From: an uncultured Cohaesibacter sp.
GTDB taxonomy: Bacteria > Pseudomonadota > Alphaproteobacteria > Rhizobiales > Cohaesibacteraceae
DNA: 64,000 bases
NCBI RefSeq assembly: GCF_963664735.1
Contig: NZ_OY761553.1
Span: forward strand, 4,585,001-4,649,000
Direction of reading: 5' to 3'
Part shown: positions 7,277 to 17,696 of the stretch, piece after piece
Position numbering within the stretch: position 1 is the stretch's first letter
How the letters are laid out: each line of letters begins with the position of its first letter
Made by a program: the position numbers and the translations under genes
The notes under the pieces: generated by a model
The model's input: the letters and a program-made list of their open reading frames with translations, nothing else
What the model was told of the DNA's origin: nothing
Databases searched by the model: none

Positions 7277-9960
7277 AGCTTGAGAAAGTAAATGCCGGTC
7301 GCGGGCTTGATACCGGTGCAGGCACAATGCCCCGTATCAGTAACTCACCTATGTTGGCACAAGGGCTCAACAGTCTTGCGGATGCGGTCGGCGATGTTTC
7401 TAGCATGTATGAGCAACAGAAAACCAAGTTAGCGGGCTTTAAGGCACAGCAGGGTTTTATAAAGCTTGGTAATGACCTCAACATGTCGATGCTGGAGGCC
7501 GAACAAAGCATGCCCGCAGATGGTGGCAAGTTTGCCGAGGAGCGATTGGCTGACTTCGGTGCACAATCGAAGAAGTTTCTCGATACTCTGCCGCCAGCTA
7601 TGCAGGCCGCATACGCTCCAAAGCTTGAGGCGCTGCGCGGTGATGTGGCTGAAAAAGCCTCTCGCACACAATTTGCCCGGCGCAATCAGTTCTATGTTGA
7701 TGGTATCAACGACATGGCTGATCGGCTCAAAAATGGCGTTCTGCAAAATCCTGACAGCTATGATGAGACAGAAAGCCTTTTGGTTTCCAGCATCAATCAA
7801 ACTGGTTTGCCCAAATGGAAAAAAAGCGAAGCCTTGAAGAATGTGCGCAAGGTGTTGCGTGGTCAAGCTCTGCAGGGTCTAGCCTTGGCGGGACGGGATG
7901 ACGAAGCCCGCACGCTCGCCCGGAAATGGGATGCTGAAGATACTCCGGTTGGCAATATAGCGGTGACCGCAAAGGACTTGCCGAGTGAAGCGCAAAAGCT
8001 GCTGGGTGCTATTTCATCTCCCGGTATTGAAGGGGCTGGTTATAATACACTCTATGGAGGAGGTTCCTTTGATGGTTATGGGGATCATCCGCGCAAGGCT
8101 ATTCCCATTGAAAGCGGTCGCAATGCCGGGAAAACCAGCTCTGCGGCTGGCCGATATCAGTTTCTTGCGGGGACTTGGGATGAAGCAGCCAAAGCGCTTG
8201 GTCTCAATGATTTCAGCCCTGAAAATCAGGACCGGGCGGCATGGTGGCTTGCTCAACGCGATTACAAAGCGCGGACAGGTGGAGACTTGTTGGCTGATCT
8301 GAAGGCCGAGGCTTATGACAAGGTTCGCGCTGGTCTTGGTGGCTCTGGCAACGATACGACTTGGGAAGGCCTGCAAAAGATTTCGGATGCCTCCTTTGCC
8401 AATGCTATGAATGCAGCCGGTGTGGCGAGTGCTGGTGATGGTCGCCAGATCGTGACCGATGGTGTGGGGTTACGCAAGGCCGAAGGGGCTCCTGTTCTTG
8501 CTGATCCTGTCTCGGGTATGGGGCAGTGGGGGCAGCTTACCGAAAAGGCAATTTCAACGGCAGAGAGCAAGAAAACAGAAGAAGGGCTTAAACAGTTCAA
8601 TGCTCTGGACCTCAAGGTCGCCAATGGTGATGTGGTGAGCATTGCGGATATCAATGCAGACAAGGTGATGACGGACAGCCAGAAAGCAACGCTGATCCGG
8701 CGTGTCACTGCCGATAACAAGAAACAGATTGCGCTTAACGCAACTATCAAAAGGCTTGAGGATCCGGACGGAACACCATTCAATCCCTTCCTGAGTGATG
8801 ATCAGAAGGCAATTGACGACCTTTACGAGTATCAGACCAAGGTTTCCGGCGGCATGAACGGCAAGGATAGTGAGAAGCGTAATGCTTCTATGGCCTTCGT
8901 TCTGTCTTTAGCCGAACAGACCGGTATGGTTCCAAAAGGAGCTATCGCTGAGATGCGCCAGATGTTGGCTTCCGATGATGCCTCAAAGGTGCAAGGTGGT
9001 TTGGAAATAGCTGCCTATATTGCTCGTGACCGCGAAGTCGAATTGAAGGCACGAGAAGGCGGCTCGCCTCTCGCTCAAGCCGGACGGGAATATGATTATT
9101 ACGTCAATCACCTTGGCATGTCTGGCGAAAAGGCAACGGCTCGATACATGGCGCGGCTAACGCCCGAATTTCAGCATGAGCGGGATCGTAGAGAAAAGCT
9201 GCTGAATGGGAAAACCGGCTATCTCGCAACTTTGGGAAAAAAGGAGGTTGCCAGCGAGTTCGGTGGTTTCTTCGGCAATCCCGATGTTGGTTTTACCGAA
9301 GGGCAGCGACAGTCGATTGAAGGTGACTATAAGGATGCAGTTACCGAGCATTTTCTCGACACTGGAGACTGGGAGCTTTCAAAGTATCTCGCCAAACAGG
9401 ATTTGACCGGACCTACCGGCATTTACGGGGTGACTGAAATCAATGGCACGAAGACCGTCATGAGATTTCCGCCCGAGAAAGTCTATGCGCAGTTCATCGC
9501 TCACGGTGGCAACATTGAAGAGATTGCAGAGCAAGCGGCCTCGGAAGCGTCAGAAGTTTTTGGAACAGGCATCAAGCGCGAAGACATAGGCTTCGTGGTG
9601 GACAGTGAAGCAGAAACGGCAATCCGGGCAGGGAAGCCGAAATATCGGCTTGTCGTTCGGCTCAAGGGTAAAGACGGTCAGGACTATATCCAGACAACTC
9701 CGGCCTATTTCCGGTTTGATGAACAGGCTGCCAAGAAGAAACAAGAAGCGGGTTGGCTTGAAAAACTGAACGACCAAGATGCTACGCGCAAAGAAATCAA
9801 ACGGCGTGTTGACGCCGTTCAGGCTGCGCCTTTGGCAGATATCGCACCAGACGCAGCAATCACGCAACAGCCAGAGGAAGCAACTAAGGAGCCAGCAGGT
9901 GCGCCGACCAGATCGCGCTATGAGCGCCGCAAAAAACGCTCCGGGAAACAGGACAAGTAA
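7273..9960 (+). CDS. Internal virion (ejection) protein with GH104 lambda-R-type muramidase domain
   Basis: 895 residues, overlapping the previous gene by ATGA. Residues about 1-235 are helical and probably form the virion core part. Residues about 245-365 match the phage lambda R transglycosylase fold (GH104): an 'IEGAGYNTLYGGGSF' segment with candidate catalytic Glu253, 'YGDHPRKAIPI', 'SSAAGRYQFLAGTWDEAAKALGL' and 'DFSPENQDRAAWWL'. The remaining 500 residues are helical and charged, ending in a Lys/Arg-rich tail (RSRYERRKKRSGKQDK). The muramidase would open a local hole in peptidoglycan as ejection proteins cross the periplasm. T7 puts a different lytic transglycosylase into gp16, so here the wall-cutting role sits in the middle-sized ejection protein. 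Confidence 0.8.
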   Translation: MKLEKVNAGRGLDTGAGTMPRISNSPMLAQGLNSLADAVGDVSSMYEQQKTKLAGFKAQQGFIKLGNDLNMSMLEAEQSMPADGGKFAEERLADFGAQSKKFLDTLPPAMQAAYAPKLEALRGDVAEKASRTQFARRNQFYVDGINDMADRLKNGVLQNPDSYDETESLLVSSINQTGLPKWKKSEALKNVRKVLRGQALQGLALAGRDDEARTLARKWDAEDTPVGNIAVTAKDLPSEAQKLLGAISSPGIEGAGYNTLYGGGSFDGYGDHPRKAIPIESGRNAGKTSSAAGRYQFLAGTWDEAAKALGLNDFSPENQDRAAWWLAQRDYKARTGGDLLADLKAEAYDKVRAGLGGSGNDTTWEGLQKISDASFANAMNAAGVASAGDGRQIVTDGVGLRKAEGAPVLADPVSGMGQWGQLTEKAISTAESKKTEEGLKQFNALDLKVANGDVVSIADINADKVMTDSQKATLIRRVTADNKKQIALNATIKRLEDPDGTPFNPFLSDDQKAIDDLYEYQTKVSGGMNGKDSEKRNASMAFVLSLAEQTGMVPKGAIAEMRQMLASDDASKVQGGLEIAAYIARDREVELKAREGGSPLAQAGREYDYYVNHLGMSGEKATARYMARLTPEFQHERDRREKLLNGKTGYLATLGKKEVASEFGGFFGNPDVGFTEGQRQSIEGDYKDAVTEHFLDTGDWELSKYLAKQDLTGPTGIYGVTEINGTKTVMRFPPEKVYAQFIAHGGNIEEIAEQAASEASEVFGTGIKREDIGFVVDSEAETAIRAGKPKYRLVVRLKGKDGQDYIQTTPAYFRFDEQAAKKKQEAGWLEKLNDQDATRKEIKRRVDAVQAAPLADIAPDAAITQQPEEATKEPAGAPTRSRYERRKKRSGKQDK

Positions 9961-9962
9961 GC

Positions 9963-12900
9963 ATGGCAATTGAATTGCAGAATGGAACGGTCCTGAAGGC
10001 CGGAGAAGGGCAATCACTGGTTAGTATGTCTGATGATACTAGTAAAGAAGAAAACCCTTCCTATGCGGCGATTGGAGGCGCTGCGATCAGGTCTGAAAGC
10101 CCGATTGGTGCTTTCATAACGGATGTCAGCTTCCAAAATGGCTATGAACCAGATCGTGTCGAGGATGGCTTCGATATCGTTGAGGCCACAAGACAAGCCG
10201 GTGTTGAAGATCACTTTGACGATGTGATGCATATCCACAATCAGAAGAGCTTTGATATCTGGATGAACCGATATGAGCAGGAGCAAAGAGACGAGCGTAC
10301 CCTAGCGGCTGGCGGGATTCCCGCCTTCATTGCCCAGTTTGGTGCCGGGCTTATATCGCCCACTTCATTTCTTCCAGGCGGGGCTTTGGTGAAGACAGGT
10401 AAACTTGGTTTGTCTGTTGGCAAGTCGGCCCTCTCGGTTGGCGCTTGGGCTGGTACAGCTGCCGCAATCGATGAAGTGGCGCTCAATCAGTTCCAGATTG
10501 ATCGGAGCACAGGTGAAAGTGCCGCTGCAATTGGAGGGTCTGTCTTGTTGGGTGCCTTGCTCGGTGGCGGGATGGCAAAATATCTCAACAACCATCAAAT
10601 CAATTCTCTCGCGATGGAATTGCAGGATCATGTTTACAGGAAAGGCGAGCCGGTTTCCCGCGAAGTCACTGACAAGATGGCTGCCCGGTTGCTGGAGGCT
10701 GGAGTTGGGGAGGACGAAGCAAAAGCGAATAGCATCATCTATGGAGCATTTTACAACGCAATGAGCCAGCGGGCGGGCAAGTCCGTCGATGAGATGATTG
10801 AAGCTTACCCCTTGCCGGATGTGCGCAGAGAAACGGGCGCGCAGGTGCGCGGTTCAATCGAGCTGTCCACACATCGCGAAGGCGGGGTGCTTATCAGTCT
10901 TTTTGAGACTGCCGACAAATCCACCTTCATGCATGAGAGCGGGCATTTCTTTCTGTCTGTTCTGGATGATCTGGCCGCGAATGCGGATGATGCTTCTGAT
11001 TTTGTGCAGATGCGTTCTAGTCTGCGCGATTGGTGGCGGCAGGAAGCCTCCGCTGTGGCAAAGGATGCCCACCATGGCGGTTTGTCTCGGTCTGTGCTGG
11101 AACAATCCCAGATCGATAAGGGAGGGCGTACTGCACCCGTCACGGTGAATGGTGATGCTGAATTGCAGACTGTTTGGCTCAATGACCTTCCACCAATTGC
11201 CAATCATGCAGATGCACGGTCAGCGGTTGTGCGCGGTGAGGTCACCAATGCTTCTGGCCAGACCGTCAGTATTTCGAAAAACAATGTCGGCAAGTGGTTT
11301 TCAAAGAATGCAGATGAAACCAAGCGAGCGCTAGCACCACATTTGTCTGATCTGTTTAAACAATCAGTGATCTACAATCAGGGCAATCCGAATTTCGAAT
11401 ATTCGGTTGCTCACCTCAATCTGGACGGTAAAGACATTGCCGTCAGGTTTGTCATCAGAAAAACGCCAGGTCTAAAGGATGGGCTTCATCAGATTGAGGG
11501 GATTGAAGTGGCCCCTATTTCTGTGAGTACGCCCAAGGGGCAACCTTCAACAGGGAGCGCGGGGGCCACGGCTGCGCACGGCTACAGTGTAGCAGATCTT
11601 GTGAAGTACATCAATGATTACCCCGAGGGTGCGCGTCCGTATTTTCAGGATGGGTTTGAGGCGGGCGCAAAGGTTTCTGACGTCGATGTTATGAAATGGC
11701 TGGATGATGGCACAACAGGCAGTAGGGCCAAAGACGAGGCCATTGATCGAGCTACTCACGAACAATTTGCCCGGAGTTTTGAACACTATCTGGCGTCTGG
11801 TGAAGCTCCAAACGAGGCTTTGAGGGGTGTCTTCGAGCGGTTTGCCGATTGGCTGAGGCAGATTTACCACAGCCTGAAGGAGCTCGGTGTCAATCCTACG
11901 CCAGAGGTCAAGAAGGTTTTTGACGACATGTTGTCGGTTCCGATGGATGAAGATATCGGTGAGCAGATTTCACGCTATGTGAATGGTAATCAATCTGTTG
12001 GCGCTGCGGCCAACAGCATCGAGACTATCGAGAACAACACCATTGCCGGGAGGGCTGCGCAGAAGCTTGCAAAGTTGACCCTTTCCAATCCGCTTTTGCG
12101 CGGTCTTCAATCTCCAAGTCCGGTGGTTCGGGACGCCGTTACCAAGTTGGTTGAAAACCCGATCTATCTGAAAAAGAATCTGGATGGTCACGCTTCTGTT
12201 TTGGCGGTCGAGACTGCAATCAAAGAATGGGATCGTGGTGCGCTGGCCCAAGGGATGGAAGGATATCAGGGGGCCTATAAGGCGCACCGTCAAGCCGGAG
12301 GGAAACTAAATCAGGCTGACTTTGCCGAGCGGGTGGCAAAGGCCATGCGGCGCGGTGATGTTGACCCCGGAGGAGATCCTCACGTCGAGCAGGCAGCCAA
12401 GATCTGGCGAGAGAAAGTTTTTGATCCTCTGAAAGATATGGCTATTCAGGCAGGTCTTTTGCCCGAAGATGTTCAGCCAGCAAACGCGATTTCCTATCTA
12501 TCGCGGGTCTATAACAAACCACTGATAGAGGCCGATGAAGCTGGCTTCAAGAAGATGGTACGTGATTGGGCCAATGGTGCTGTGCGGGAAGATATCAGAA
12601 GAGCTCGCGCAGCAGGAGACAGGCGTCTTGGCGATGTTGACCGTGAAATACAGGAACTCAAGGTCAATCAGTTGCGCGAAGAAGAGGCTTTCAACAGACG
12701 TAAGCAGCGCAAACCGGACAGTTTGCCGGACGGGCTGGAGCCTGATGACATTCAAGGCATGGTCAATGTGGTTCAAGGCCCGAGACCGCAACAGCCTGAA
12801 ACGCTCATGCAATTCTTACGGCGACGGGGTGGCCTTTATGATCCTGATGGTGAGTTGGTAGCGCTCGGTATCAACCACAAAAGCCAGCCGGGATTTTTGC

Positions 12901-14999
12901 GAAAAGCGCGTCGAGGAGCCATGAGTAAGGAAGGCGGTTGGGATCTTGATACCGCTGCCCGTATGGCTTGGGAAGAGGGCTTCATCCGGTCTCCTGATCG
13001 TCCGACCGTGGCCGAGTTCCTGGACGCTTTGTCAGATGATTTTTCCGGAATGCGTCGTGTGGTACGACAAGCTGATGATGAATTGGCTGAGGCGGCGGAC
13101 AATTATGATGAATTGATCCGTGCTCTGGATGAGTTGGGCATTGATGCCGGCGAAACAGATCCCCTCAAGCGCTTTCGGAACGTCAAAAAGGATCTGGCAA
13201 CAGAGAACGTTTTGCGTCGGTTTGTCGATGCGCGAAAGCATCAAATGCAAATGCGGATTAATAAGCTTCAAGAGCGCTTGGCCCGGATTGAGGGAACGCT
13301 TGGCCAGCGGCCCCGGATCGAAGACGATATCGATTTTGACGACCTTTCCAAGATGGAATTGGAGGAAGAGGTCGAACATGTCGTGGAAAGCATTTGGCGC
13401 AAGGTAACCGGTCGACCTGATCTGGAAGAAGAAACCGCTCTTACGGCCTTCAGAAAGCGATTGCCGGAAAGCAGACGCGGGCCGATGAAGTCCCGAACCT
13501 TTGATATTGATGATATTACGCTTGAACCTTGGCTCGAAAATAACGTTGAAGCTGTGGCTCGGCGCTATGTGCGAATGATGTCTGCCGATATCGAGCTGAC
13601 GCGGAATTTCGGAAGCTCCAACATGGAGGGATTGGTCAAGAAAATTTCGGATGACTATGAAAAGCTCCGGGCCTTAGAACCTGATTTGAAGAAAAGACAG
13701 GCTTTGAGCAAGCGTGAGAAGAGCGATATTGATGATATCAATGCGATGCGGGATCTGTTGCGAGGTCAGTTCGAGCCAGAAAAGCAAGCAACAATGTTCG
13801 CCCGGATCGTGAACCTGGCAAACATCTTCAACTACATGCGCACGCTCGGTGGCGTAACCATTTCGAGCTTACCGGATATTGCTCGCCCCATGATGGTGCA
13901 TGGCCTTTCCCGTTATATGAAAGACGGGGTAAAGCCGCTCATGGCACATAGCAAGGCTTGGAAGATGTCCGTTAAGGAGGCTCACCTTGCCGGGACCGTA
14001 GTAGAAAAGACGCTTCAGTCGAGATTGGCGAACTGGAGTGAGATCGCCGACCCTTACGCACAGTTTTCGCCCTTTGAGAATTTTATGCAGAATGCGGCGA
14101 GTGTCTTTTCCAAGGTCAATGGCTTGACCTATTGGGATGACTTCATGAAATCGGTGGCCTCGGTGATGACGCAAAATCGTCTGATCGAGAATATGCAAAC
14201 TATCTCTAGGCTGGACGGCAAGGAGCGGTCTTATATGGCCTATCTGGGGATAGATGATGCGACCAGTTCTGCCTTGAAAAAGGAACTTAACCGCCACGCT
14301 GAAGAGATCGACGGGGTTTGGGTGGCTAACACTGAAAAGTGGGAAGACAAGCATGCTGTTCGTATGTTTCGGGCGGCGCTGAACAAGGATGTTGATTCCA
14401 TCATTGTGACCAAAGGTATTGGGGACGTGCCTGTGTTTGCTCACACGCCAACCGGACGCCTGTTGCTTCAGTTCAAGAGCTTCGGGCTTGCTTCACATCA
14501 AAGGGTTTTGATGCGGGGAATGCAGGAAGACGCGAAGAGTCTGACTGCGGGCATGGTGTTTGCCACCACTATTGGTGCGGCTGTATCTGCATTAAAGAAC
14601 ATCGAGAGCAATCGGGAGCTTTCAGATAACCCTGGTACCTGGATTGCCGAGGGCATCGACCGATCTGGCTTGCTGACAGTCTTTTTCGAGATGAACAATA
14701 TCTATGAAAAGGTGGGCGGTACCGGGATCTATGGCGGGCTGCAAAAGGCGTTCCCGGATTTGGATCAGACAGGCAGGGCGTCCCGCTATGCTTCACGCAA
14801 CGTAGTCTCTTCGATGCTCGGCCCTTCGATGGGACCGGCTGAAGACTTTGCTCGTCTTCTCTATGCAATGAATAAGGGCGATTTGACACCGGGGGACATA
14901 ACTGCAATCCGGCGTCTTGTTCCTTACAGCACTTTACCGGGGATCAGATCAGTCCTTGAATATGGCGTGATGCCTTCGCTCAAGGATGCTGTTCGTTGA
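9963..14999 (+). CDS. Giant polyvalent internal virion protein with HExxH metalloprotease
   Basis: 1678 residues, the largest gene of the phage, two bases after the previous stop. Residues about 100-200 are Gly/Ala-rich and hydrophobic. Residues 324-328 are HESGH, a zinc-protease motif ([13 protein letters not shown]). A possible third metal ligand lies at Glu600 in '[11 protein letters not shown]', typical of polyvalent-protein metallopeptidases. The approximately 270 residues between carry a beta-rich insert (about 430-520, '[30 protein letters not shown]...') resembling an LPD3-type domain. Long charged coiled helices follow (about 860-1290). The C-terminal 380 residues ('[22 protein letters not shown]...') look like an LPD38-type module. 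Its size and place match T7 gp16, the DNA-ejection motor. Domain names are from pattern memory. Confidence 0.72.
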   Translation: MAIELQNGTVLKAGEGQSLVSMSDDTSKEENPSYAAIGGAAIRSESPIGAFITDVSFQNGYEPDRVEDGFDIVEATRQAGVEDHFDDVMHIHNQKSFDIWMNRYEQEQRDERTLAAGGIPAFIAQFGAGLISPTSFLPGGALVKTGKLGLSVGKSALSVGAWAGTAAAIDEVALNQFQIDRSTGESAAAIGGSVLLGALLGGGMAKYLNNHQINSLAMELQDHVYRKGEPVSREVTDKMAARLLEAGVGEDEAKANSIIYGAFYNAMSQRAGKSVDEMIEAYPLPDVRRETGAQVRGSIELSTHREGGVLISLFETADKSTFMHESGHFFLSVLDDLAANADDASDFVQMRSSLRDWWRQEASAVAKDAHHGGLSRSVLEQSQIDKGGRTAPVTVNGDAELQTVWLNDLPPIANHADARSAVVRGEVTNASGQTVSISKNNVGKWFSKNADETKRALAPHLSDLFKQSVIYNQGNPNFEYSVAHLNLDGKDIAVRFVIRKTPGLKDGLHQIEGIEVAPISVSTPKGQPSTGSAGATAAHGYSVADLVKYINDYPEGARPYFQDGFEAGAKVSDVDVMKWLDDGTTGSRAKDEAIDRATHEQFARSFEHYLASGEAPNEALRGVFERFADWLRQIYHSLKELGVNPTPEVKKVFDDMLSVPMDEDIGEQISRYVNGNQSVGAAANSIETIENNTIAGRAAQKLAKLTLSNPLLRGLQSPSPVVRDAVTKLVENPIYLKKNLDGHASVLAVETAIKEWDRGALAQGMEGYQGAYKAHRQAGGKLNQADFAERVAKAMRRGDVDPGGDPHVEQAAKIWREKVFDPLKDMAIQAGLLPEDVQPANAISYLSRVYNKPLIEADEAGFKKMVRDWANGAVREDIRRARAAGDRRLGDVDREIQELKVNQLREEEAFNRRKQRKPDSLPDGLEPDDIQGMVNVVQGPRPQQPETLMQFLRRRGGLYDPDGELVALGINHKSQPGFLRKARRGAMSKEGGWDLDTAARMAWEEGFIRSPDRPTVAEFLDALSDDFSGMRRVVRQADDELAEAADNYDELIRALDELGIDAGETDPLKRFRNVKKDLATENVLRRFVDARKHQMQMRINKLQERLARIEGTLGQRPRIEDDIDFDDLSKMELEEEVEHVVESIWRKVTGRPDLEEETALTAFRKRLPESRRGPMKSRTFDIDDITLEPWLENNVEAVARRYVRMMSADIELTRNFGSSNMEGLVKKISDDYEKLRALEPDLKKRQALSKREKSDIDDINAMRDLLRGQFEPEKQATMFARIVNLANIFNYMRTLGGVTISSLPDIARPMMVHGLSRYMKDGVKPLMAHSKAWKMSVKEAHLAGTVVEKTLQSRLANWSEIADPYAQFSPFENFMQNAASVFSKVNGLTYWDDFMKSVASVMTQNRLIENMQTISRLDGKERSYMAYLGIDDATSSALKKELNRHAEEIDGVWVANTEKWEDKHAVRMFRAALNKDVDSIIVTKGIGDVPVFAHTPTGRLLLQFKSFGLASHQRVLMRGMQEDAKSLTAGMVFATTIGAAVSALKNIESNRELSDNPGTWIAEGIDRSGLLTVFFEMNNIYEKVGGTGIYGGLQKAFPDLDQTGRASRYASRNVVSSMLGPSMGPAEDFARLLYAMNKGDLTPGDITAIRRLVPYSTLPGIRSVLEYGVMPSLKDAVR

Positions 15000-15022
15000 G
15001 ATTACAAATTCAATTTTGTCTA

Positions 15023-15050
15023 ACGGGCTCGCTTCGGCGGGCTTTTTTTA
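15023..15050 (+). terminator. Terminator after ejection protein gene
   Basis: GCTCGC (15027-15032) pairs with GCGGGC (15037-15042) around TTCG, followed by a run of seven T. It is a compact rho-independent terminator with a UUCG tetraloop. It separates the capsid/ejection block from the tail fibre gene, which therefore probably has its own promoter or relies on read-through. Confidence 0.8.
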
Positions 15051-15063
15051 TGGGAACCGAAGA

Positions 15064-17193
15064 ATGGCAGTAACCAACGAAGAAAACAGATGGGAAGCCA
15101 TTGGCAACGGGGTGACAAAACGGTTTGTCGTCAAAGCCAAGTTTGACCAGATTGCTGACATCTCCGTTTATCTTGATGGAGAGAAGGTGACAAACGGTTT
15201 CACCGTGGAAGGGGCAGGGAGCCTCACGGGGGGCACTGTCGTGTTTGAGCAACCGCCCGGAGATGGAGTTAGCGTCATACGTGAGATTGATCCGGCTGTT
15301 GTGCAATTGCTGGACTTGCCGAATGCTGGCGGTGGAGCGGCTGCGCTTAACCTGATCGAGCGTGGTCTTGATCGCCTGACGCTCATCGCCCAAGTACTTA
15401 AGAATAAGGTTGAGCGTGCGCTCATTATTCCTGATGGGGTTAGTGATGATGTAGCAGCTTTCGATGCACGAGGATTTCGGCTTGAAAATGTTGCAGCTCC
15501 GGTAGCGGGGACGGACGCCACAAATAAGGCTTGGGTTGAACAAGAGGTATCTAGCCAGATCGACGGAAAGACGTTGCATGAAGCCGCAGATGGTCAGTTT
15601 GATGCTGCCGGTCGGTCCATCCGCAATTTGCCTGAACCTACCCAGGAAGATGAAGCGGCAACACTGGGGTGGGTTCTGAAACGCTCTGCTATTGCCGGTC
15701 CTCAGGGCGAAAAAGGCCCTGATGGAGATCAAGGGCCGGAAGGCCCAACAGGCCCCGTCGGTCCGCAAGGCCCCATCGGGCCAAAGGGGCCGCAAGGTGA
15801 TCAGGGCGAACAAGGACCGGTAGGTATTCAGGGACCACAAGGGGAACGCGGGCCAATCGGCCCCACTGGTCCAGACGGTCCTGTCGGGCCTCAGGGTATC
15901 GTCGGTCCTCAAGGGCCGACCGGTCCTCGTGGTCCGGAAGGCGTTCAAGGACCAATTGGCATCCAAGGCCCTCAGGGGCCGCAAGGTGCTGAAGGTCCAA
16001 TGGGGGAAAGCTATGAAGTCGATAGCATGGGGCTCATTTCCAATCGTGCCGAGTATGACACCAAGCCTTACATGTGGTCCTATCTGGCCATTGATGAAGG
16101 TAAGATCTACTGGAAACGGTCCAACGAAATCGCCCATTGGACCGATGGCATCCCGTTTGGACGTGGCCCGACCGGTTCCCAAGGCCCCCAAGGTCCACAA
16201 GGTGTAAAGGGCGAGAAAGGCGATATCGGCCCTGAAGGGATTGCCGGACCACAAGGCCCTCAAGGGGTAAAAGGTGAGACCGGAGCAACAGGGCCAAGGG
16301 GGCCTGAAGGCCCTCAGGGACCAGATGGGGTGCAAGGTGTTGTTGGCCCGAGAGGGCCTCAAGGCATTCAGGGAGTTAAAGGCGAGACCGGTATTCAAGG
16401 TCCAATTGGTCCGGCTGGACCGACAGGGCCACAGGGGCCGAAAGGGGATCGCGGTGCCGTCTGGCGCGGAGCATGGTCTGCAGCAACCGCCTATGTGGTC
16501 AATGATCTGGCCGAGTATGACGGATCCACTTACATTGCGCTTTCTTCTTCTTCGAATATCGCGCCTCCCGGATCTCTTGGTACTAAATGGTCGCTTTTTG
16601 CAGAAGCCGGATCGGCAAACAATCATACCCACGATGACCGCTACTACACCAAGTCAATCTCGGACGGGCGGTTCTTGGGTAAGACTTCTAAGGCTGTTGA
16701 CAGTAACAAGCTGAATGGCCAGCTAGCGAGCTATTACGCGATCGCAGCAAACTATTACAACAAGACCACCTCGGATGGTCGATACCTTGGAAAGTCTTCA
16801 AAGGCTGCTGACAGTGACAAGCTCGATGGCAAGCATTTGTCTGAGTTGGGTATAGTCGACAAGTATGTAAGCAATGAAATTAGCATCGTACTTGGTGGCT
16901 CTTTTACTCTGACGCATAGCCTCGGCGGGGTGCCGACCATCGCCAATATCTTCATCAAGTGCAAAGTTGCAGATGCAGGGTATGCCGTGGGCGACGTTGT
17001 CCCTCTACATCACAATTATCGTCATGACACCAACTGGGGTCAGACGGGTGTTGCGCTCGCTCTCACCTCGACCAAGGCTGCCGGACGTTTCGCAAATGGC
17101 ACCCATGCCTTCACCATCATTAACAAAGCCACTGGCAATAAAACAGCGATTACCGAAAGCAGCTGGAAGCTGCTGGTAACTTTGCATCGATGA
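15064..17193 (+). CDS. Tail fibre with two collagen-like blocks
   Basis: 709 residues from ATG 15064; an upstream in-frame ATG at 14986 lies within the previous gene and before its terminator. Residues 1-140 resemble the T7-type fibre N-terminus that plugs into the tail ('[28 protein letters not shown]', 'VSVIREIDP', '[18 protein letters not shown]'). Gly-X-Y repeats follow in two blocks (about residues 212-315 and 366-463), split by an approximately 50-residue globular insert. After them come a chitin-binding-like '[27 protein letters not shown]' element, two copies of a '(D/S)DGRYLGK(T/S)SKA.DS.KL(N/D)G' fibre repeat, and a beta-rich tip. The collagen part probably forms a long trimeric shaft and the tip binds the host surface. 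Confidence 0.85.
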   Translation: MAVTNEENRWEAIGNGVTKRFVVKAKFDQIADISVYLDGEKVTNGFTVEGAGSLTGGTVVFEQPPGDGVSVIREIDPAVVQLLDLPNAGGGAAALNLIERGLDRLTLIAQVLKNKVERALIIPDGVSDDVAAFDARGFRLENVAAPVAGTDATNKAWVEQEVSSQIDGKTLHEAADGQFDAAGRSIRNLPEPTQEDEAATLGWVLKRSAIAGPQGEKGPDGDQGPEGPTGPVGPQGPIGPKGPQGDQGEQGPVGIQGPQGERGPIGPTGPDGPVGPQGIVGPQGPTGPRGPEGVQGPIGIQGPQGPQGAEGPMGESYEVDSMGLISNRAEYDTKPYMWSYLAIDEGKIYWKRSNEIAHWTDGIPFGRGPTGSQGPQGPQGVKGEKGDIGPEGIAGPQGPQGVKGETGATGPRGPEGPQGPDGVQGVVGPRGPQGIQGVKGETGIQGPIGPAGPTGPQGPKGDRGAVWRGAWSAATAYVVNDLAEYDGSTYIALSSSSNIAPPGSLGTKWSLFAEAGSANNHTHDDRYYTKSISDGRFLGKTSKAVDSNKLNGQLASYYAIAANYYNKTTSDGRYLGKSSKAADSDKLDGKHLSELGIVDKYVSNEISIVLGGSFTLTHSLGGVPTIANIFIKCKVADAGYAVGDVVPLHHNYRHDTNWGQTGVALALTSTKAAGRFANGTHAFTIINKATGNKTAITESSWKLLVTLHR
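15697..16008 (+). repeat. Collagen-like Gly-X-Y coding repeat, block 1
   Basis: In-frame triplet repeat with Gly at every third residue, dominated by GPQ, GPT and GP-(I/V/E) triplets. At DNA level it is a degenerate 9-bp-type repeat, so slippage or recombination could change the fibre length. Confidence 0.85.
16159..16455 (+). repeat. Collagen-like Gly-X-Y coding repeat, block 2
   Basis: Second in-frame Gly-X-Y run of about 97 residues. It is richer than block 1 in charged triplets such as GVKGEKGD and GVKGETG, which favour inter-chain salt bridges in bacterial collagens. It resumes after a non-collagen insert that begins '[17 protein letters not shown]'. Confidence 0.85.
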
Positions 17194-17203
17194 GGAGAGA
17201 ATA

Positions 17204-17602
17204 ATGGAAGAAACAATCTACGTTGATGTTAATGGTGTTTATATTGGTGCCTTTATTGGTTTTCATCAGCCTGAAGCGGGATGGATAGAGGTTCCATTTC
17301 CGCCAGAGGATGCACACCAGATTTGGTCGGGAGACCATTGGGGGCAGATCCCGCTTCCAGCCCTTCAACCGCTCACTCCACGCCAGCTTCGACTAACACT
17401 CAGCCGCCATGGCTACTTATCTCAAGTGAAGCCTGCTTTGGAGGCAATCGAAGATGTTCAGGCTCGTGAAGAGGCCCTGATCGAGTGGGGCTTTGCTACT
17501 CAGTATGATCCGGAGAATCCACTAATCGACCAACTCAGGGTTACCCTTGGTATTTCTAAAGGTCAAATGGACGCTATGTGGCGTACAGGCGAAACTCTGT
17601 AG
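17204..17602 (+). CDS. Tail-fibre-associated phage protein of unknown function
   Basis: 132 residues, ten bases after the fibre gene, with a strong GAGGAGAG ribosome site. The N-terminal 60 residues are beta-type and aromatic ('VYIGAFIGFHQPEAGWIEVPFPPEDAHQIW..DHW'). The C-terminal half, 'LTPRQLRLTLSRHGY...VKPALEAIEDVQAREEALIEWGFATQYDPENPLIDQL', is a helical module common in small genes just after tail fibres of alphaproteobacterial phages. By position it may be a fibre assembly chaperone or a virion accessory protein. No family name is claimed. Confidence 0.6.
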   Translation: MEETIYVDVNGVYIGAFIGFHQPEAGWIEVPFPPEDAHQIWSGDHWGQIPLPALQPLTPRQLRLTLSRHGYLSQVKPALEAIEDVQAREEALIEWGFATQYDPENPLIDQLRVTLGISKGQMDAMWRTGETL

Positions 17603-17659
17603 CAACCGGTTCCTGCGGTCCGGTTTATGAGTGACCTGGTTTGTAATTAAATTTGTTCG

Positions 17660-17683
17660 AGCTGCCGTAAGGCGGCTTTTTTT
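17660..17683 (+). terminator. Terminator before lysis cassette
   Basis: AGCTGCC (17660-17666) pairs with GGCGGCT (17671-17677) around GTAA, followed by a T-run to 17683. A second, weaker hairpin (AACCGG 17604-17609 with CCGGTT 17620-17625) precedes it. The lysis gene ribosome site GGAG follows at once, so the lysis cassette is downstream of a terminator. Any promoter for it would have to overlap or precede this element. Confidence 0.72.
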
Positions 17684-17696
17684 ATGGAGTAAGCAA

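Noticed and set aside
14986-15063. Longer tail fibre start at 14,986
   Set aside because: It overlaps the end of the previous gene and runs through the terminator hairpin; the family N-terminus begins at 15,064.
16159-16455. CRISPR-like array in the repetitive DNA of the tail fibre
   Set aside because: The repeats are degenerate, in-frame Gly-X-Y codons without unique spacers.
15010-16632. 540-codon open frame on the minus strand across the tail fibre gene
   Set aside because: It is the antisense of the Gly-X-Y repeat, whose codon bias removes stops on the other strand; it has no family sequence and no ribosome site.
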